From Gammaproteobacteria bacterium (lineage in GTDB: Bacteria; Pseudomonadota; Gammaproteobacteria; CAIRSR01): a stretch of DNA of 64,000 bases. The stretch covers positions 26,616 to 90,615 of the forward strand of contig CAUYTY010000206.1 in NCBI GenBank assembly GCA_963575655.1, given 5' to 3'. The position numbers and the translations under genes were made by a program. The notes below the pieces were generated by a model. That model ran no database searches. It was not told the origin of the DNA and was given only the letters and a program-made list of their open reading frames with translations. Below, one piece after another: positions 38,791 through 46,851 of this stretch (position 1 is the stretch's first letter; each line of letters opens with the position of its first letter).

Positions 38791-39150
38791 ATGAATGAAC
38801 AAGAACTCGCGGAGCTAACCCACGAAGTATTTCAAATCCTCTCTGCTTGGAAAACGAATCTGGCACAACAGGCTGCGCTGCTGGGATTGCCAGCGGGAAC
38901 ACTGGAGCGTTATCCATTGGATATTTCCTTGCCACCGGACAGTGAGGTAATTTCGCGGGCTGAGGCATTACTAGCCATAGATCAGAGTATGTGTCTGACC
39001 TTCCCACATACACCAGAACTGGCGCGGCTGTGGATTACTACCTCTTCTCATATGTTTAGCCAACGCACACCGCTTGAGGTAATGCTGGCGGAGGGTTTGA
39101 GCGGTATTATGAATGTTCGTTCGCTACTAAGTGGAACGGAAGTGTGGTAA
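38791..39150 (+). CDS. Orphan MbcA/ParS/Xre antitoxin-like protein
   Basis: This 119-residue protein ends in a toxin-binding-type domain of the MbcA/ParS (DUF2384) family: an EALLAID helix, then TPELARLWITTSSHMFSQRT and PLEVMLAEGLSGIMNVRSLL, which match the usual W-L...P...GRTPLDLL pattern. The first 45 residues are helical and not clearly an Xre DNA-binding domain. Such antitoxins usually pair with a RES-domain toxin, but no RES gene is adjacent. It follows moeA by 14 bases and may be co-transcribed. A house-keeping or orphan role is possible. Confidence 0.65.
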   Translation: MNEQELAELTHEVFQILSAWKTNLAQQAALLGLPAGTLERYPLDISLPPDSEVISRAEALLAIDQSMCLTFPHTPELARLWITTSSHMFSQRTPLEVMLAEGLSGIMNVRSLLSGTEVW

Positions 39151-39349
39151 CTAGGCAAATCCCAACCATTAATACCCGGTGATACCGGATGTGGCACGGA
39201 CGGATTGATTGCTCTGCCGCTGCTTCCTGAGCGAGGCCCCGTTGTCATGTTTTTCGATTGCATTTTTTAATCACCCAAAAGAACATATTCCCTTTGTTGG
39301 TAGCGTAGGCACCGACAAAATATCCAAGCGGTATTAACAAAAAACTTAT

Positions 39350-39369
39350 GATGTTATTTATATAACATC
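39350..39369. promoter_or_regulatory. Perfect 8-bp inverted repeat, possible operator of the CBS protein gene
   Basis: GATGTTAT-TTAT-ATAACATC is a perfect palindrome about 50 bases before the CBS gene start, of a size that would suit a dimeric regulator. A CCCCG...CGGGG stem lies just downstream (about 39374-39396). No regulator is identified. Confidence 0.4.
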
Positions 39370-39417
39370 AGTCCCCGGCTCACCAGCTAGCGGGGAGACG
39401 GATGCGGAGAAAATGAG

Positions 39418-39939
39418 ATGCATATCAGTGATATTCTTGCCGACAAGGGAGGGGAGGTCTACTCCGTTCACTCTGGGCAGGGCTTGATCGATGGCGTAAC
39501 CGTGATGATGGAGTACAACGTTGGTTCGGTTTTGGTAATGGATGGGGAGCGGTTAGCAGGTATTCTGACCAACCGCCATATTCTGTTCGCCTTGCGAGAA
39601 AAAAGAGATATTGTTACTCAATATCGCGTCGACGATCTAATGTCTGCCGATGTCATTTCCTGCAGCCCAGAAGACAGCGTCGACGATGCATTGCGGAAAA
39701 TGAACCAACACCAAATTCGTCATCTCCCGGTAATAGTCGAAGGACAGCTCCGTGGAATAGTTTCCATGGGCGACCTTGTAAAGGCCTCAAACAATGCCTG
39801 TTGGTTCGAGAATCGCCTACTGAAACGTTACATCCAGACTTGGCCTGATGACGAACACCGTGGCACTGGTCTCAAACTGGTCGTAAACAATACAAAATCC
39901 CGGCAACCCCCAGAAAATCCCGGTGTACCCGCCGCGTAG
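39418..39939 (+). CDS. CBS-domain pair protein
   Basis: This 173-residue protein has two CBS motifs: the first about residues 5-65 (VTVMMEYNVGSVLVMDGERLAGILTNRHI), the second about 70-130 (DLMSADVISCSPEDSVDDAL, HQIRHLPVIVEGQLRGIVSM). A C-terminal tail without homology follows. Paired CBS domains bind adenosine nucleotides and sense energy state. This is a stand-alone type with no enzyme attached, so the target protein is unknown. The ATG is preceded by GGAGAAAATGAG. A 20-base palindrome upstream may regulate it. Confidence 0.85.
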   Translation: MHISDILADKGGEVYSVHSGQGLIDGVTVMMEYNVGSVLVMDGERLAGILTNRHILFALREKRDIVTQYRVDDLMSADVISCSPEDSVDDALRKMNQHQIRHLPVIVEGQLRGIVSMGDLVKASNNACWFENRLLKRYIQTWPDDEHRGTGLKLVVNNTKSRQPPENPGVPAA

Positions 39940-39990
39940 CTTGCCCATTCCACCCACACCGGCGATTCACTCATTTAAAAACAAATTGCA

Positions 39991-40234
39991 GCCCGCGTAG
40001 GATGCTGTGAGGGACGAACCGCATCATTCGCGTTATACGCCACCGTCATAACTCGTGAACGAATCGCACATGCACGTATTCCCTACCGTCAATAGCTATC
40101 TCGGAGCCACACACCCAATTCGGGCCATACACGCCACGCCAAACATAGGCGTGGAAGAATTACGCAGAGGTTTCGTTACGGGTTGAGCGTCGCGAATGAT
40201 GCGGTTCGCTTCGCCCACCGCATCCTACTCGGGC
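39991..40234. mobile_element. 244-bp MITE-like element with ~40-bp inverted ends
   Basis: The left end (GCCCGCGTAGGATGCTGTGA ... GAACCGCATCATTCGCG, 39991-40032) and right end (CGCGAATGATGCGGTTCG ... CCACCGCATCCTACTCGGGC, 40191-40234) are near-perfect inverted copies. The interior has no ORF. The end sequence type GTAGGATGCGGTGAG...GAACCGCATCAT is widespread in proteobacteria and cyanobacteria as a short repeated element. The rest of the gap (40235-40343) holds nothing recognised. Confidence 0.7.
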
Positions 40235-40343
40235 TATCAAGAAAATTCTGTAACCAGTTTTTGAAAATAAGCAAACCACAGCGAGAAATGCACAAGTTAT
40301 AAGTTCTCGTCCCTTAACGAAACAATGACCAAAATTCGCCTTT

Positions 40344-41111
40344 CTATTCCCACCCCCACAGCGCCAACAACTCGCTGGCTAGCAATTGGTAATCCATGGC
40401 GCCACGGGTTTTAGGACTGAACATACGTATTGGTCGTTGCACAGCAAATGCCTCGGCCAAACGTATGTCAATACGAATACCGCGCAAAAGCCGTGTTGCT
40501 CCGAATTGACGGCTGGTTTCAGAAATCACCGCACGATGTAGGTTGATGTGTAGATCAACCATTACGGGCAAGAGGCCAAAAAGTTTTAGGTTGGAATTGG
40601 CAGTACTGGCGATCTTAAAGAACAGTCGGGCCAACTGTTTGACCCCCTCGCCAGCTAAATGATGAGGGACCAGCGGAATCAATACTCCATGGGCGGCGCT
40701 AAGCGCATTCATTAGTAAGAAATCAAGCGATGGCGGGGTATCCAACACTACAAGATCGAATCGTTCCCGAATCTCGGGGCGCTCCAATTGACGACGCAAT
40801 AGCAACAAATCAGTAGAGGATGAGGAATGTTCAAAGTTCTGATCGGCCGGTGCCAACGATAGATGTTCAACCACCGTGGGACAGATCGACTGAGTCAGAG
40901 AAAACTCGGAGTCTTGGAATATACGGTGGACCGTCGGCTGATTCCGAGTCGGAACTACCCCCACCCCTAATCCAGCATGACCTTGACTATCCAAGTCGAC
41001 CAATAAAGTGCGCAACCCACGACCCGCCCATTCAGCAGCCAAATTGACTGCTGTGGTGGTTTTTCCGGTCCCACCCTTGCGATTAGATACACTCAGAATC
41101 AATGGACGCAC
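40344..41111 (-). CDS. ParA/Soj-family ATPase
   Basis: This Walker-type ATPase of 255 residues (from GTG 41111) has deviant Walker A KGGTGKTTT preceded by SVSNR, Walker A' LLVDLDSQG and Walker B VVLDTPP. These proteins position plasmids, chromosomes or chemoreceptor arrays. No ParB lies next to it. Instead a receiver gene overlaps its start, so a role in placing a signalling complex is possible. The start is uncertain: a TTG at 41129 and a TTG at 41102 are also in frame, the last overlapping the receiver's stop. Confidence 0.85.
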   Translation of the reverse strand: MRPLILSVSNRKGGTGKTTTAVNLAAEWAGRGLRTLLVDLDSQGHAGLGVGVVPTRNQPTVHRIFQDSEFSLTQSICPTVVEHLSLAPADQNFEHSSSSTDLLLLRRQLERPEIRERFDLVVLDTPPSLDFLLMNALSAAHGVLIPLVPHHLAGEGVKQLARLFFKIASTANSNLKLFGLLPVMVDLHINLHRAVISETSRQFGATRLLRGIRIDIRLAEAFAVQRPIRMFSPKTRGAMDYQLLASELLALWGWE

Positions 41112-41485
41112 CCGGTCAGGTGAGGGCAATTTTGAATTGCCTTCTGCAAATCGGCACGGGCGAAGGGCTTGGTCAATACCGCATTCACACCCATCAGCGT
41201 GGCGGATTCAAGAGTGAATTCCGAAGTGATACTGCGACGCACCCCTGAGATGGCGATAATACGCGCCTCAGGGTTTCCGCGTTTGATCTCCACGATCACA
41301 TCGATACCATCCTTCTTAGGCATCAGGATGTCAGTAATGATCAACGCTGGTCGTTGCTGGTAATAGCGTTCCAGCCCCTCGACACCATTAACAGCCACAC
41401 TAAATTGGTGACCGTCTTGCCCCAGCATCTGTTCAAGCATTGCGCGAAATTGCGGATCGTCTTCAATTACCAATATTCGGGCCAC
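41099..41485 (-). CDS. Single-domain response regulator paired with ParA
   Basis: This 128-residue receiver carries the acidic pair in VIEDD and the phosphorylation site in ITDILMPKKDG, with Ser in AISGVRR and Lys in LTKPFARAD. The GTG at 41485 is chosen because GAGGAG lies about 8 bases upstream. The end overlaps the ParA gene. There is no output domain. Together the pair resembles chemosensory-array positioning modules, though no direct evidence for that role is seen. Confidence 0.85.
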   Translation of the reverse strand: MARILVIEDDPQFRAMLEQMLGQDGHQFSVAVNGVEGLERYYQQRPALIITDILMPKKDGIDVIVEIKRGNPEARIIAISGVRRSITSEFTLESATLMGVNAVLTKPFARADLQKAIQNCPHLTGCVH

Positions 41486-41561
41486 GCAAATCTCCTCAAT
41501 CATTTACAACCTGCCGTTCGCCCATTTTAAATTAAGTTCGGAGAATTAGCCATGAGCAGCT

Positions 41562-41933
41562 TACCCTGACAATATCCAAGTAGAGCACCTAGATGATCTT
41601 CCCTTGCTGATGGAACATCTGAAGCAGATGGAAATAGCAAGGCGAATGGATGAGCATATCCCAGTCCACGGCAACTGGCAGGGTCTCAGTTTGGGGTGGA
41701 CGGTGACCGTTTGGCTGGCGCACATCCTTTCGCAAGCGGATCATTGCCTTAGTCACGTCCAGGATTGGGTGGCGGCCCATGAGGAGACGCTGCGGGAATT
41801 GAGCGGCATTGAGAGTCTGAGGGAGCTGGACTTCACTGATGATCGATTGCAAGAGGTCCTGCGCTATCTGAATAAGGATGAGGAGTGGACCCAATACGAG
41901 CAGGCACAAGGGCGGCGCCTCATTCGGATTTAT
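41562..41933 (+). pseudogene. IS1634-type transposase fragment (N-terminal part)
   Basis: The frame AAYPDNIQVEHLDDLPLLMEH through HGNWQGLSLGWTVTVWLAHI to RRLIRIY is the N-terminal part of an IS1634/DUF4277-type transposase. It is cut at 41933 by the end of an IS1 element. A longer relative, almost identical here, lies at 44239-45109. The start codon region has been lost. Confidence 0.8.
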
Positions 41934-41987
41934 GGTGGTGTTCCAGACCTGGATATGGCCAGTAATGTTCCATAATTTAGATATTTT

Positions 41988-42459
41988 TCAGACTAAGACG
42001 CCAAATTCATAGCGATTTATGAAGAGACCAATCACAATATCATGCATTTTCTCAAGTTTGGAGAAGCAAATGGTTTTCCGGGCAAGCCGTTTGATACGTG
42101 TCCGTAACATTAAATGTTTCCTCTCGATTTTTTGAGTATTCTTCTTGCTAATGATTTGTTGTTCGACTGGTAAATTCCGTTCATAAGCCCCCCAATCGTC
42201 AGTATAAAATCGAGAAATCCCAAACGGCTTGAGGAGTTCTTTTAAGGACAAAAATACCGAATCTTTCCTTTTGCCAAACACATACGCAAGAACATTTCCC
42301 GTAGCATGGTCAATAGCATGCCAAAGCCAGCGTTGATTTTCCTTGTTGCCGACATAGCTCCACATTATCATCCACTTCAGCACCTTCAACTTTCTGAATA
42401 TCAGAAAGAATGTCATCTGAATTCAGTCTTTCCAGTAGTGACCGATTGACTGGTTCCAT
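41988..42459 (-). pseudogene. IS1 transposase InsB, frameshifted
   Basis: From ATG 42459 the frame gives MEPVNRSLLERLNSDDILSD and then EGAEVDDN. One extra A shifts it, after which MWSYVGNKENQRWLWHAID and TDDWGAYERNLP continue, the IS1 DDE-type core, to FINRYEFGVLV. Removing one base restores a normal InsB. In intact IS1, insA and insB are joined by programmed frameshifting; this extra shift lies elsewhere, so the element is probably dead. Confidence 0.8.
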
Positions 42460-42736
42460 ATAGGGTTCTTGTTTCTTTTATTTTGCTAATAACCGTCCCT
42501 GGACTAATTCCCAATACCCGCGCAGTATCACGGATCCCGCTGCCGTTCATTGCCATGTCGATGATCTGCTCCTTGACTTCTGGCAAATACCCCTGGTAGG
42601 TATAATCTAAAATGAATGTCTTCCTACCACATTCCGGCTTCAGGCAGAGATAGCGTTGTTTTCCAAGTTCCGTCTTGCCGCGTTTAACGACATGATCACA
42701 TTTACAGCATGGACACAAAACAGCTCTGTTAGCCAT
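42413..42736 (-). CDS. IS1 protein InsA
   Basis: The protein (107 residues from ATG 42736) has an N-terminal zinc-finger-like CPCCKCDHVVKRGKT with CLKPEC, and a helix-turn-helix (GSGIRDTARVLGISPGTVIS). It binds the IS1 ends and represses transposition. It overlaps insB, as is usual. A further ATG at 42772 is in frame. Confidence 0.8.
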   Translation of the reverse strand: MANRAVLCPCCKCDHVVKRGKTELGKQRYLCLKPECGRKTFILDYTYQGYLPEVKEQIIDMAMNGSGIRDTARVLGISPGTVISKIKETRTLYGTSQSVTTGKTEFR

Positions 42737-43160
42737 TGGAGGTTCTTTCCAAGTAAAGTTCTCGTTGCGCACGATAATACTTCAAAATTATGGCAGAAAG
42801 TCACCCGATACCCATGTTTGAAGAATGGCTACCGCAATATCCAGGTCTGAAACACCACCCACGGTCCCTTGACGCTGCGAGGATTCGTCTGATACAGAAA
42901 TTAGAGTACCTCGCTCACTCAACTAACTGTTAATTCAAGAGTTGCACTTCGAGTTTGAATCCGCACTATTATTATCGAAATTATCGAAATAATCGCAACT
43001 GTCAAGCGCGACAGATTGAAGGTCCATAGGATGTATTGAGACACGAAGCAACCCACCCTTGAGCTAATGCGCGTCTTCTACAACGGCTACCGTTTTTCGC
43101 CGCGCAATTCGGCTTACGAAAAATCCTCTGATTTGAAATTCTCTTTGATGTATTCAAGAA

Positions 43161-43327
43161 TAGACATTATCGGAAACCTCACCCCCCGCCCCCCTCTCCT
43201 TAACAGGAGAGGGGGAGAATTATTCCGTTGTTATGCTTAACTCCTGGACGGAACAGGCAAAAAATCTCCCCCTCTCCTGTTAAGGAGAGGGGGGCGGGGG
43301 GTGAGGTTTTGGGTTTTCGATAATAGA
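43161..43327. repeat. Perfect 42-bp inverted repeat between partial CGGAAACC ends
   Basis: Arms 43177-43218 and 43265-43306 are perfect inverted copies (beginning CCTCACCCCCCGCCCCCCTC) with a 46-base spacer. They contain a nested palindrome CTCCT-TAACAGGAG. The outer ends TAGACATTATCGGAAACC and GGTTTTCGATAATAGA resemble the ends of the 101-bp MITE that follows. The preceding bases 42960-43160 hold no recognised gene; 42860-42958 repeats 44158-44256. Confidence 0.7.
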
Positions 43328-43424
43328 CCTTATCGGAAACCTCCTCATCACCCACCACAGTCAATATAAATCATGAGGTTGCGTTGTCCGGCAGAGCTAG
43401 GTAGGGGGTTTCCGATAAGGTCTA
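43324..43424. mobile_element. 101-bp MITE with TAGACCTTATCGGAAAC ends
   Basis: TAGACCTTATCGGAAAC and its inverted copy bound 101 bases with no ORF. The same 101-bp sequence in opposite orientation lies at 63768-63868. The two copies are almost identical, so movement was recent. Confidence 0.7.
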
Positions 43425-43603
43425 TTCAACAAGCCATCAAAAATGCGGGCCATATTCTGGAATATTTACCCCCTTATTCACCAGATTTCAATCCCATCGA
43501 ACATAAGTGGGCGCAATTAAAGGCGATTCGTAAAAGAGAACGCTGTACTACCGAGGAAGTCTTCGCAAATTATGCGTAATCATTTTATGGTGGCTTTGCT
43601 ATA
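43425..43603 (+). pseudogene. IS630-type transposase 3' fragment
   Basis: The frame IQQAIKNAGHILEYLPPYSPD and NPIEHKWAQLKAI to EEVFANYA is the end of a DDE_3 (IS630) transposase, with the catalytic Glu in NPIEHKW. It is followed by the right end TTTATGGTGGCTTTGCTATA. The 5' part is missing and the MITE abuts it. Fuller copies are at 45.5 and 60.5 kb. Confidence 0.85.
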
Positions 43604-43614
43604 TTACCAATAAG

Positions 43615-43863
43615 GAAACCCACGCCAATCATGCCGAGGCATTTAATTCCTCCATAAGGAGGCGCTGTTCCGCTTACCGACGCAGGACGAATATGTATGC
43701 AAAAAATAAATCAGGCCTCCAGCGGGTATTGGATGGTGTTTGGATTGTCCATAACTTTATCCGGATACATTTCACCACTAAACAAGTTCCTGCGGTTTCT
43801 TTAGGTGTTATAGAAAAAAGATTTTCCTGGGAGCAGATTTTAATGATCCAGAAAACCGCCTAA
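43615..43863 (+). pseudogene. Transposase C-terminal fragment without start codon
   Basis: An 82-codon frame opening with ETHANHAEAFNSSIRRRC and continuing AYRRRTNMYAKNKSGLQRV, then WIVHNFIRIHFTTKQVPAV and FSWEQILMIQKTA, has the NHxEAFNSSLRRR pattern of a transposase C-terminus. There is no start codon. It lies directly after the IS630 fragment. Confidence 0.6.
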
Positions 43864-43924
43864 TGGATCGACTCCCACAATAATAATCAGTCAGTTAGGA
43901 TGGAATCAGACTGAACCAGTCCCC

Positions 43925-44156
43925 ATGATATTGTGATTGGTCTCTTCATAAATCGCTATGAATTTGGCGTCTTAGTCTGAAAAATATCTAAATTATGGAA
44001 CATTACTGGCCATATCCAGGTCTGGAACACCACCGGAGGTTCTTTCCAAGTAAAGTTCTCGTTGCGCACGATAATACTTCAAAATTATGGCAGAAAGTCA
44101 CCCGATACCCATGTTTGAAGAATGGCTACCGCAATATCCAGGTCTGAAACACCACC
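43925..44156. repeat. Joined IS1 end remnants
   Basis: 43925-44032 is an inverted copy of the 3' end of the IS1 at 41934 (including FINRYEFGVLV). 44034-44156 is a same-orientation copy of that IS's left end (42736-42859). The middle of the element is missing, consistent with a large internal deletion or recombination between copies. Confidence 0.7.
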
Positions 44157-44238
44157 CACGGTCCCTTGACGCTGCGAGGATTCGTCTGATACAGAAATTA
44201 GAGTACCTCGCTCACTCAACTAACTGTTAATTCAAGAG

Positions 44239-45109
44239 TTGCACTTCGAGTTTGAATCCGCAGCTTACCCTGACAATATCCAAGTAGAGTACCTAGATGA
44301 TCTTCCCTTGCTGATGGAACATCTGAAGCAGATGGAGATAGCAAGGCGGATGGATGAGCATATCCCCGTCCACGGCAACTGGCAGGGTCTCAGTTTGGGG
44401 TGGACGGTGACCGTTTGGCTGGCGCACATCGTTTCGCAAGCGGATCATTGCCTTGGTCACGTCCAGGATTGGGTGGCGGCCCATGAGGAGACGCTGCGGA
44501 AATTGATCGGCATTTGAGAGTCTGAGGGAGCTGGACTTCACTGATGATCGATTGCAAGAAGTACTGCGCTATCTGAATAAGGATGAGGAGTGGACCCAAT
44601 ACGAGCAGGCGCAAGGGCGGCACCTCATTCGGATTTATGATTTACCCGTGGAAATGGTGCGTCTCGATACCACCACGGCGAGCACCTACCAAGCCATGAA
44701 TCCAGAGGGAATATTGCGCTTAGGAGTAAGCAAGGATCATCGCCCCGATCTAGCCCAACTCAAAGTAATGTTGGGGACGTTGGATCCATTGGGACTGCCC
44801 TTGGCAACGCAGGTAGTTCCCGGTAATTGCGCGGATGATCCACTCTACCTTCCGGCCATTGAACGAGTACGATCGGTCCTCAATCGAAAGGGGGCGCTGT
44901 TCGTAGGGGACAGTAAGATGTCGGCACTGGAGACATGCAGGGTGATTAATGCCGGCGGCGATTATTACTTGACACCGCTATCAGCGAAGGTAATTACTCC
45001 CGAGGTTTTGGATGTTTACCGGCACCTAGTACTCCGCTGGCATTGCCACCTTGTGTCGAGGGTGCCGGTGAGCTTTGGGTTCCGCCACCACCACATCCTG
45101 CCAGAATAG
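44239..45109 (+). pseudogene. IS1634-type transposase, frameshifted and truncated
   Basis: The N-terminal part opens with a TTG-initiated MHFEFESAAYPDN and runs to ETLRKLIGI. One extra T (relative to the copy at 41.8 kb) shifts the frame, and it resumes as QEVLRYLNKDEEWTQYEQAQ. The core follows: MVRLDTTTASTYQ, GVSKDHRPDLAQLKVMLGTL, NCADDPLYLPAIERV and LFVGDSKMSALET. The frame ends early near 45109 after a C-terminus unlike the family. Confidence 0.85.
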
Positions 45110-45203
45110 CGGTCGTCATTACCAATGACCACGCAAGTGGCTTTGTCACTTTTGCGATTTTGTTCATTTTTCGTTTCCTAGTAACCTAAGTTAAAAGATT
45201 GAA

Positions 45204-45471
45204 TCGGTGTAATCGACCAATCCCTAAAGTTGTGTTGATCCTTACCTCGGCCTATAGAATGTATCCGAGGCAATTGCATCACTATCCTAAATTCATGCCC
45301 CGAGTTCTGTGCGCCAACGAACATAGAGAGAAAATATTCGGTGTAACCGACCAATCCCTAAAGTTGTGTTGATCCTTACCTCGGCCTATAGAATGTATCC
45401 GAGGCAATTGCATCACTATCCTAGATTCATGCCCCGAGTTCTGTGCGCCAACGAACATAGAGAGAAAATAT
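45204..45471. repeat. 134-bp tandem duplication
   Basis: Units 45204-45337 and 45338-45471 differ at only a few positions. Each contains CCTCGG...CCGAGG, a six-base stem around 14 bases, and GTTCTGTGCGCCAACGAAC. No ORF of note is present. The second unit ends exactly where the IS630 copy begins (TATAGCAAAGCC), so the first copy may mark the pre-insertion sequence. 45110-45203 holds nothing recognised. Confidence 0.75.
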
Positions 45472-46313
45472 AGCAAAGCCATTATAAAGTGATTAAACAC
45501 ATGACATATTCAATTGACTTCCGTCGCAAAATGCTCGCCACACAAGAACAAGAACAGCTACCTACGCAGAAATCACAAACCGCTTTGGAATTGGGATTGC
45601 CACTTTGACGCGTTGGCGTTCACGCCTGGAACCAAAACTAACTCGAGACAAACCCGCCACGAAAATTAATAGGGAATCGCTGGCGCGTGATGCTGAAATG
45701 CACCCTGACGCCTATCAATTCGAGCGAGCTAAACGTTTAGGGGTGAGTAGGAGCGGCATTGGTCAAGCATTAAAACGCATGAGAATCAGCTATAAGAAAA
45801 AAACACTATCACACCCAAAAGCAAATGAAGAGAAGAGAACAGCCTTTCAAGAGCGAATGGAAGTATATGAAGCAGAAGGGAGAAGCATAGTTTTTGTCGA
45901 TGAGGCTGGATTCGCGGTGGATATGCCACGCCGCAATGGCTACGCGCCGATTGGCAAGCAAGATTGGAATGCTAAAGGGCGAGTGAACGCCATTGGAGCG
46001 TTGATTGGTATGTGTAACGCTCTTTACCGGAACCATCAATAGTAATGTGTTTTACTCTTGGATCACCCAAGATTTACTCCCAAAACTTCCTCCCAATTGC
46101 GTTCTTGTGATGGATAACGCAACTTTCCAGGACATTCAACAAGCCATCAAAAATGCGGGCCATATTCTGGAATATTTACCCCCTTATTCACCAGATTTCA
46201 ATCCCATCGAACATAAGTGGGCGCAATTAAAGGCGATTGACAAAAGAGAACGCCGTACTACCGAGGAAGTCTTCGCAAATTATGCGTAATCATTTTATGG
46301 TGGCTTTGCTATA
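45469..46313 (+). mobile_element. IS630-family element, decayed copy A
   Basis: Inverted ends TATAGCAAAGCCATTATAA and TTTATGGTGGCTTTGCTATA bound 845 bases and start and end with TA, the IS630 target. The transposase (ATG 45501, MTYSIDFRRKMLATQEQEQ) is shifted by a missing C, then continues LTRWRSRLEPKLT, VFVDEAGFAVDMPRRNGYAP (first Asp) and NCVLVMDNATF (second Asp) to NPIEHKWAQLKAI. Two internal deletions relative to the 60.5 kb copy remove GKRCV and shift the frame again. Confidence 0.85.
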
Positions 46314-46772
46314 CGCACAAACTCCGCGCACCCTGGAAATCAAGGAAAAGTCAAAAGGAAGACTCACCATGGAGTGCGATGAACTCTGGTCATTTGTTGG
46401 AAAAAAGGAAAACAAACAATGGGTTTGGCTTGCCATCAATCGGAATACTCGAAAAATTGTTGGAGTTTATATCGAGCAGTCCGCACGCGCCTTATGGGAT
46501 TCCTTACCCCCCGTCTATTGTCAATGCATGGTGAGTTATACGGATTTCTGGGCCGCCTATGCGGCAAATTTTCCCTCGAAACACCATTACGCAGTTGGCA
46601 AGGAAAGCGGTCAAATCAACCATATTGAAAGATTCAATTGCACTCTCCGTCAACGAATTTCGAGATTAGTGAGAAAATCATTGTCATTTTCAAGAAATTA
46701 GCCAATCATATTGGGGCAATTTGGTACTTTATCCATCACTATAATGCCACGCTTCCTGTCAATCAAAATGGA
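46314..46772 (+). pseudogene. IS1-type InsB fragment
   Basis: The frame reads TLEIKEKSKGRLTMECDELW, SFVGKKENKQWVWLAINRNT, VSYTDFWAAYAANFP and INHIERFNCTLRQRISRLVR, an IS1 InsB different from the 42 kb one. Its 5' part has been replaced by the IS630 end. Near the 3' end a missing base gives an early stop; the other frame continues LANHIGAIWYFIHHYNATLP. Confidence 0.8.
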
Positions 46773-46851
46773 TAACTTCTCATGATAAGTTGAGCAAGAT
46801 TGAAGAATGCTGGATCGGACATGGATGATTTTTCCAGAAAGTGAGTTGTTA

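Larger units (their letters stand above)
41934..42859 (-). mobile_element. IS1-family insertion sequence
   Basis: The ends GGTGGTGTTCCAGACCTGG (from 41934) and, inverted, CCAGGTCTGAAACACCACC (to 42859) are imperfect inverted repeats. Between them are insA and insB on the minus strand. The element cut an IS1634-type gene. No target-site duplication was found, so adjacent rearrangement is likely. Parts of both ends recur at 43925-44156. Confidence 0.75.

Noticed and set aside
42960..43160. A possible small gene starting MRVFYNGYRF
   Set aside because: The frame runs into the 42-bp inverted repeat and shows no family; it lies in transposon debris.
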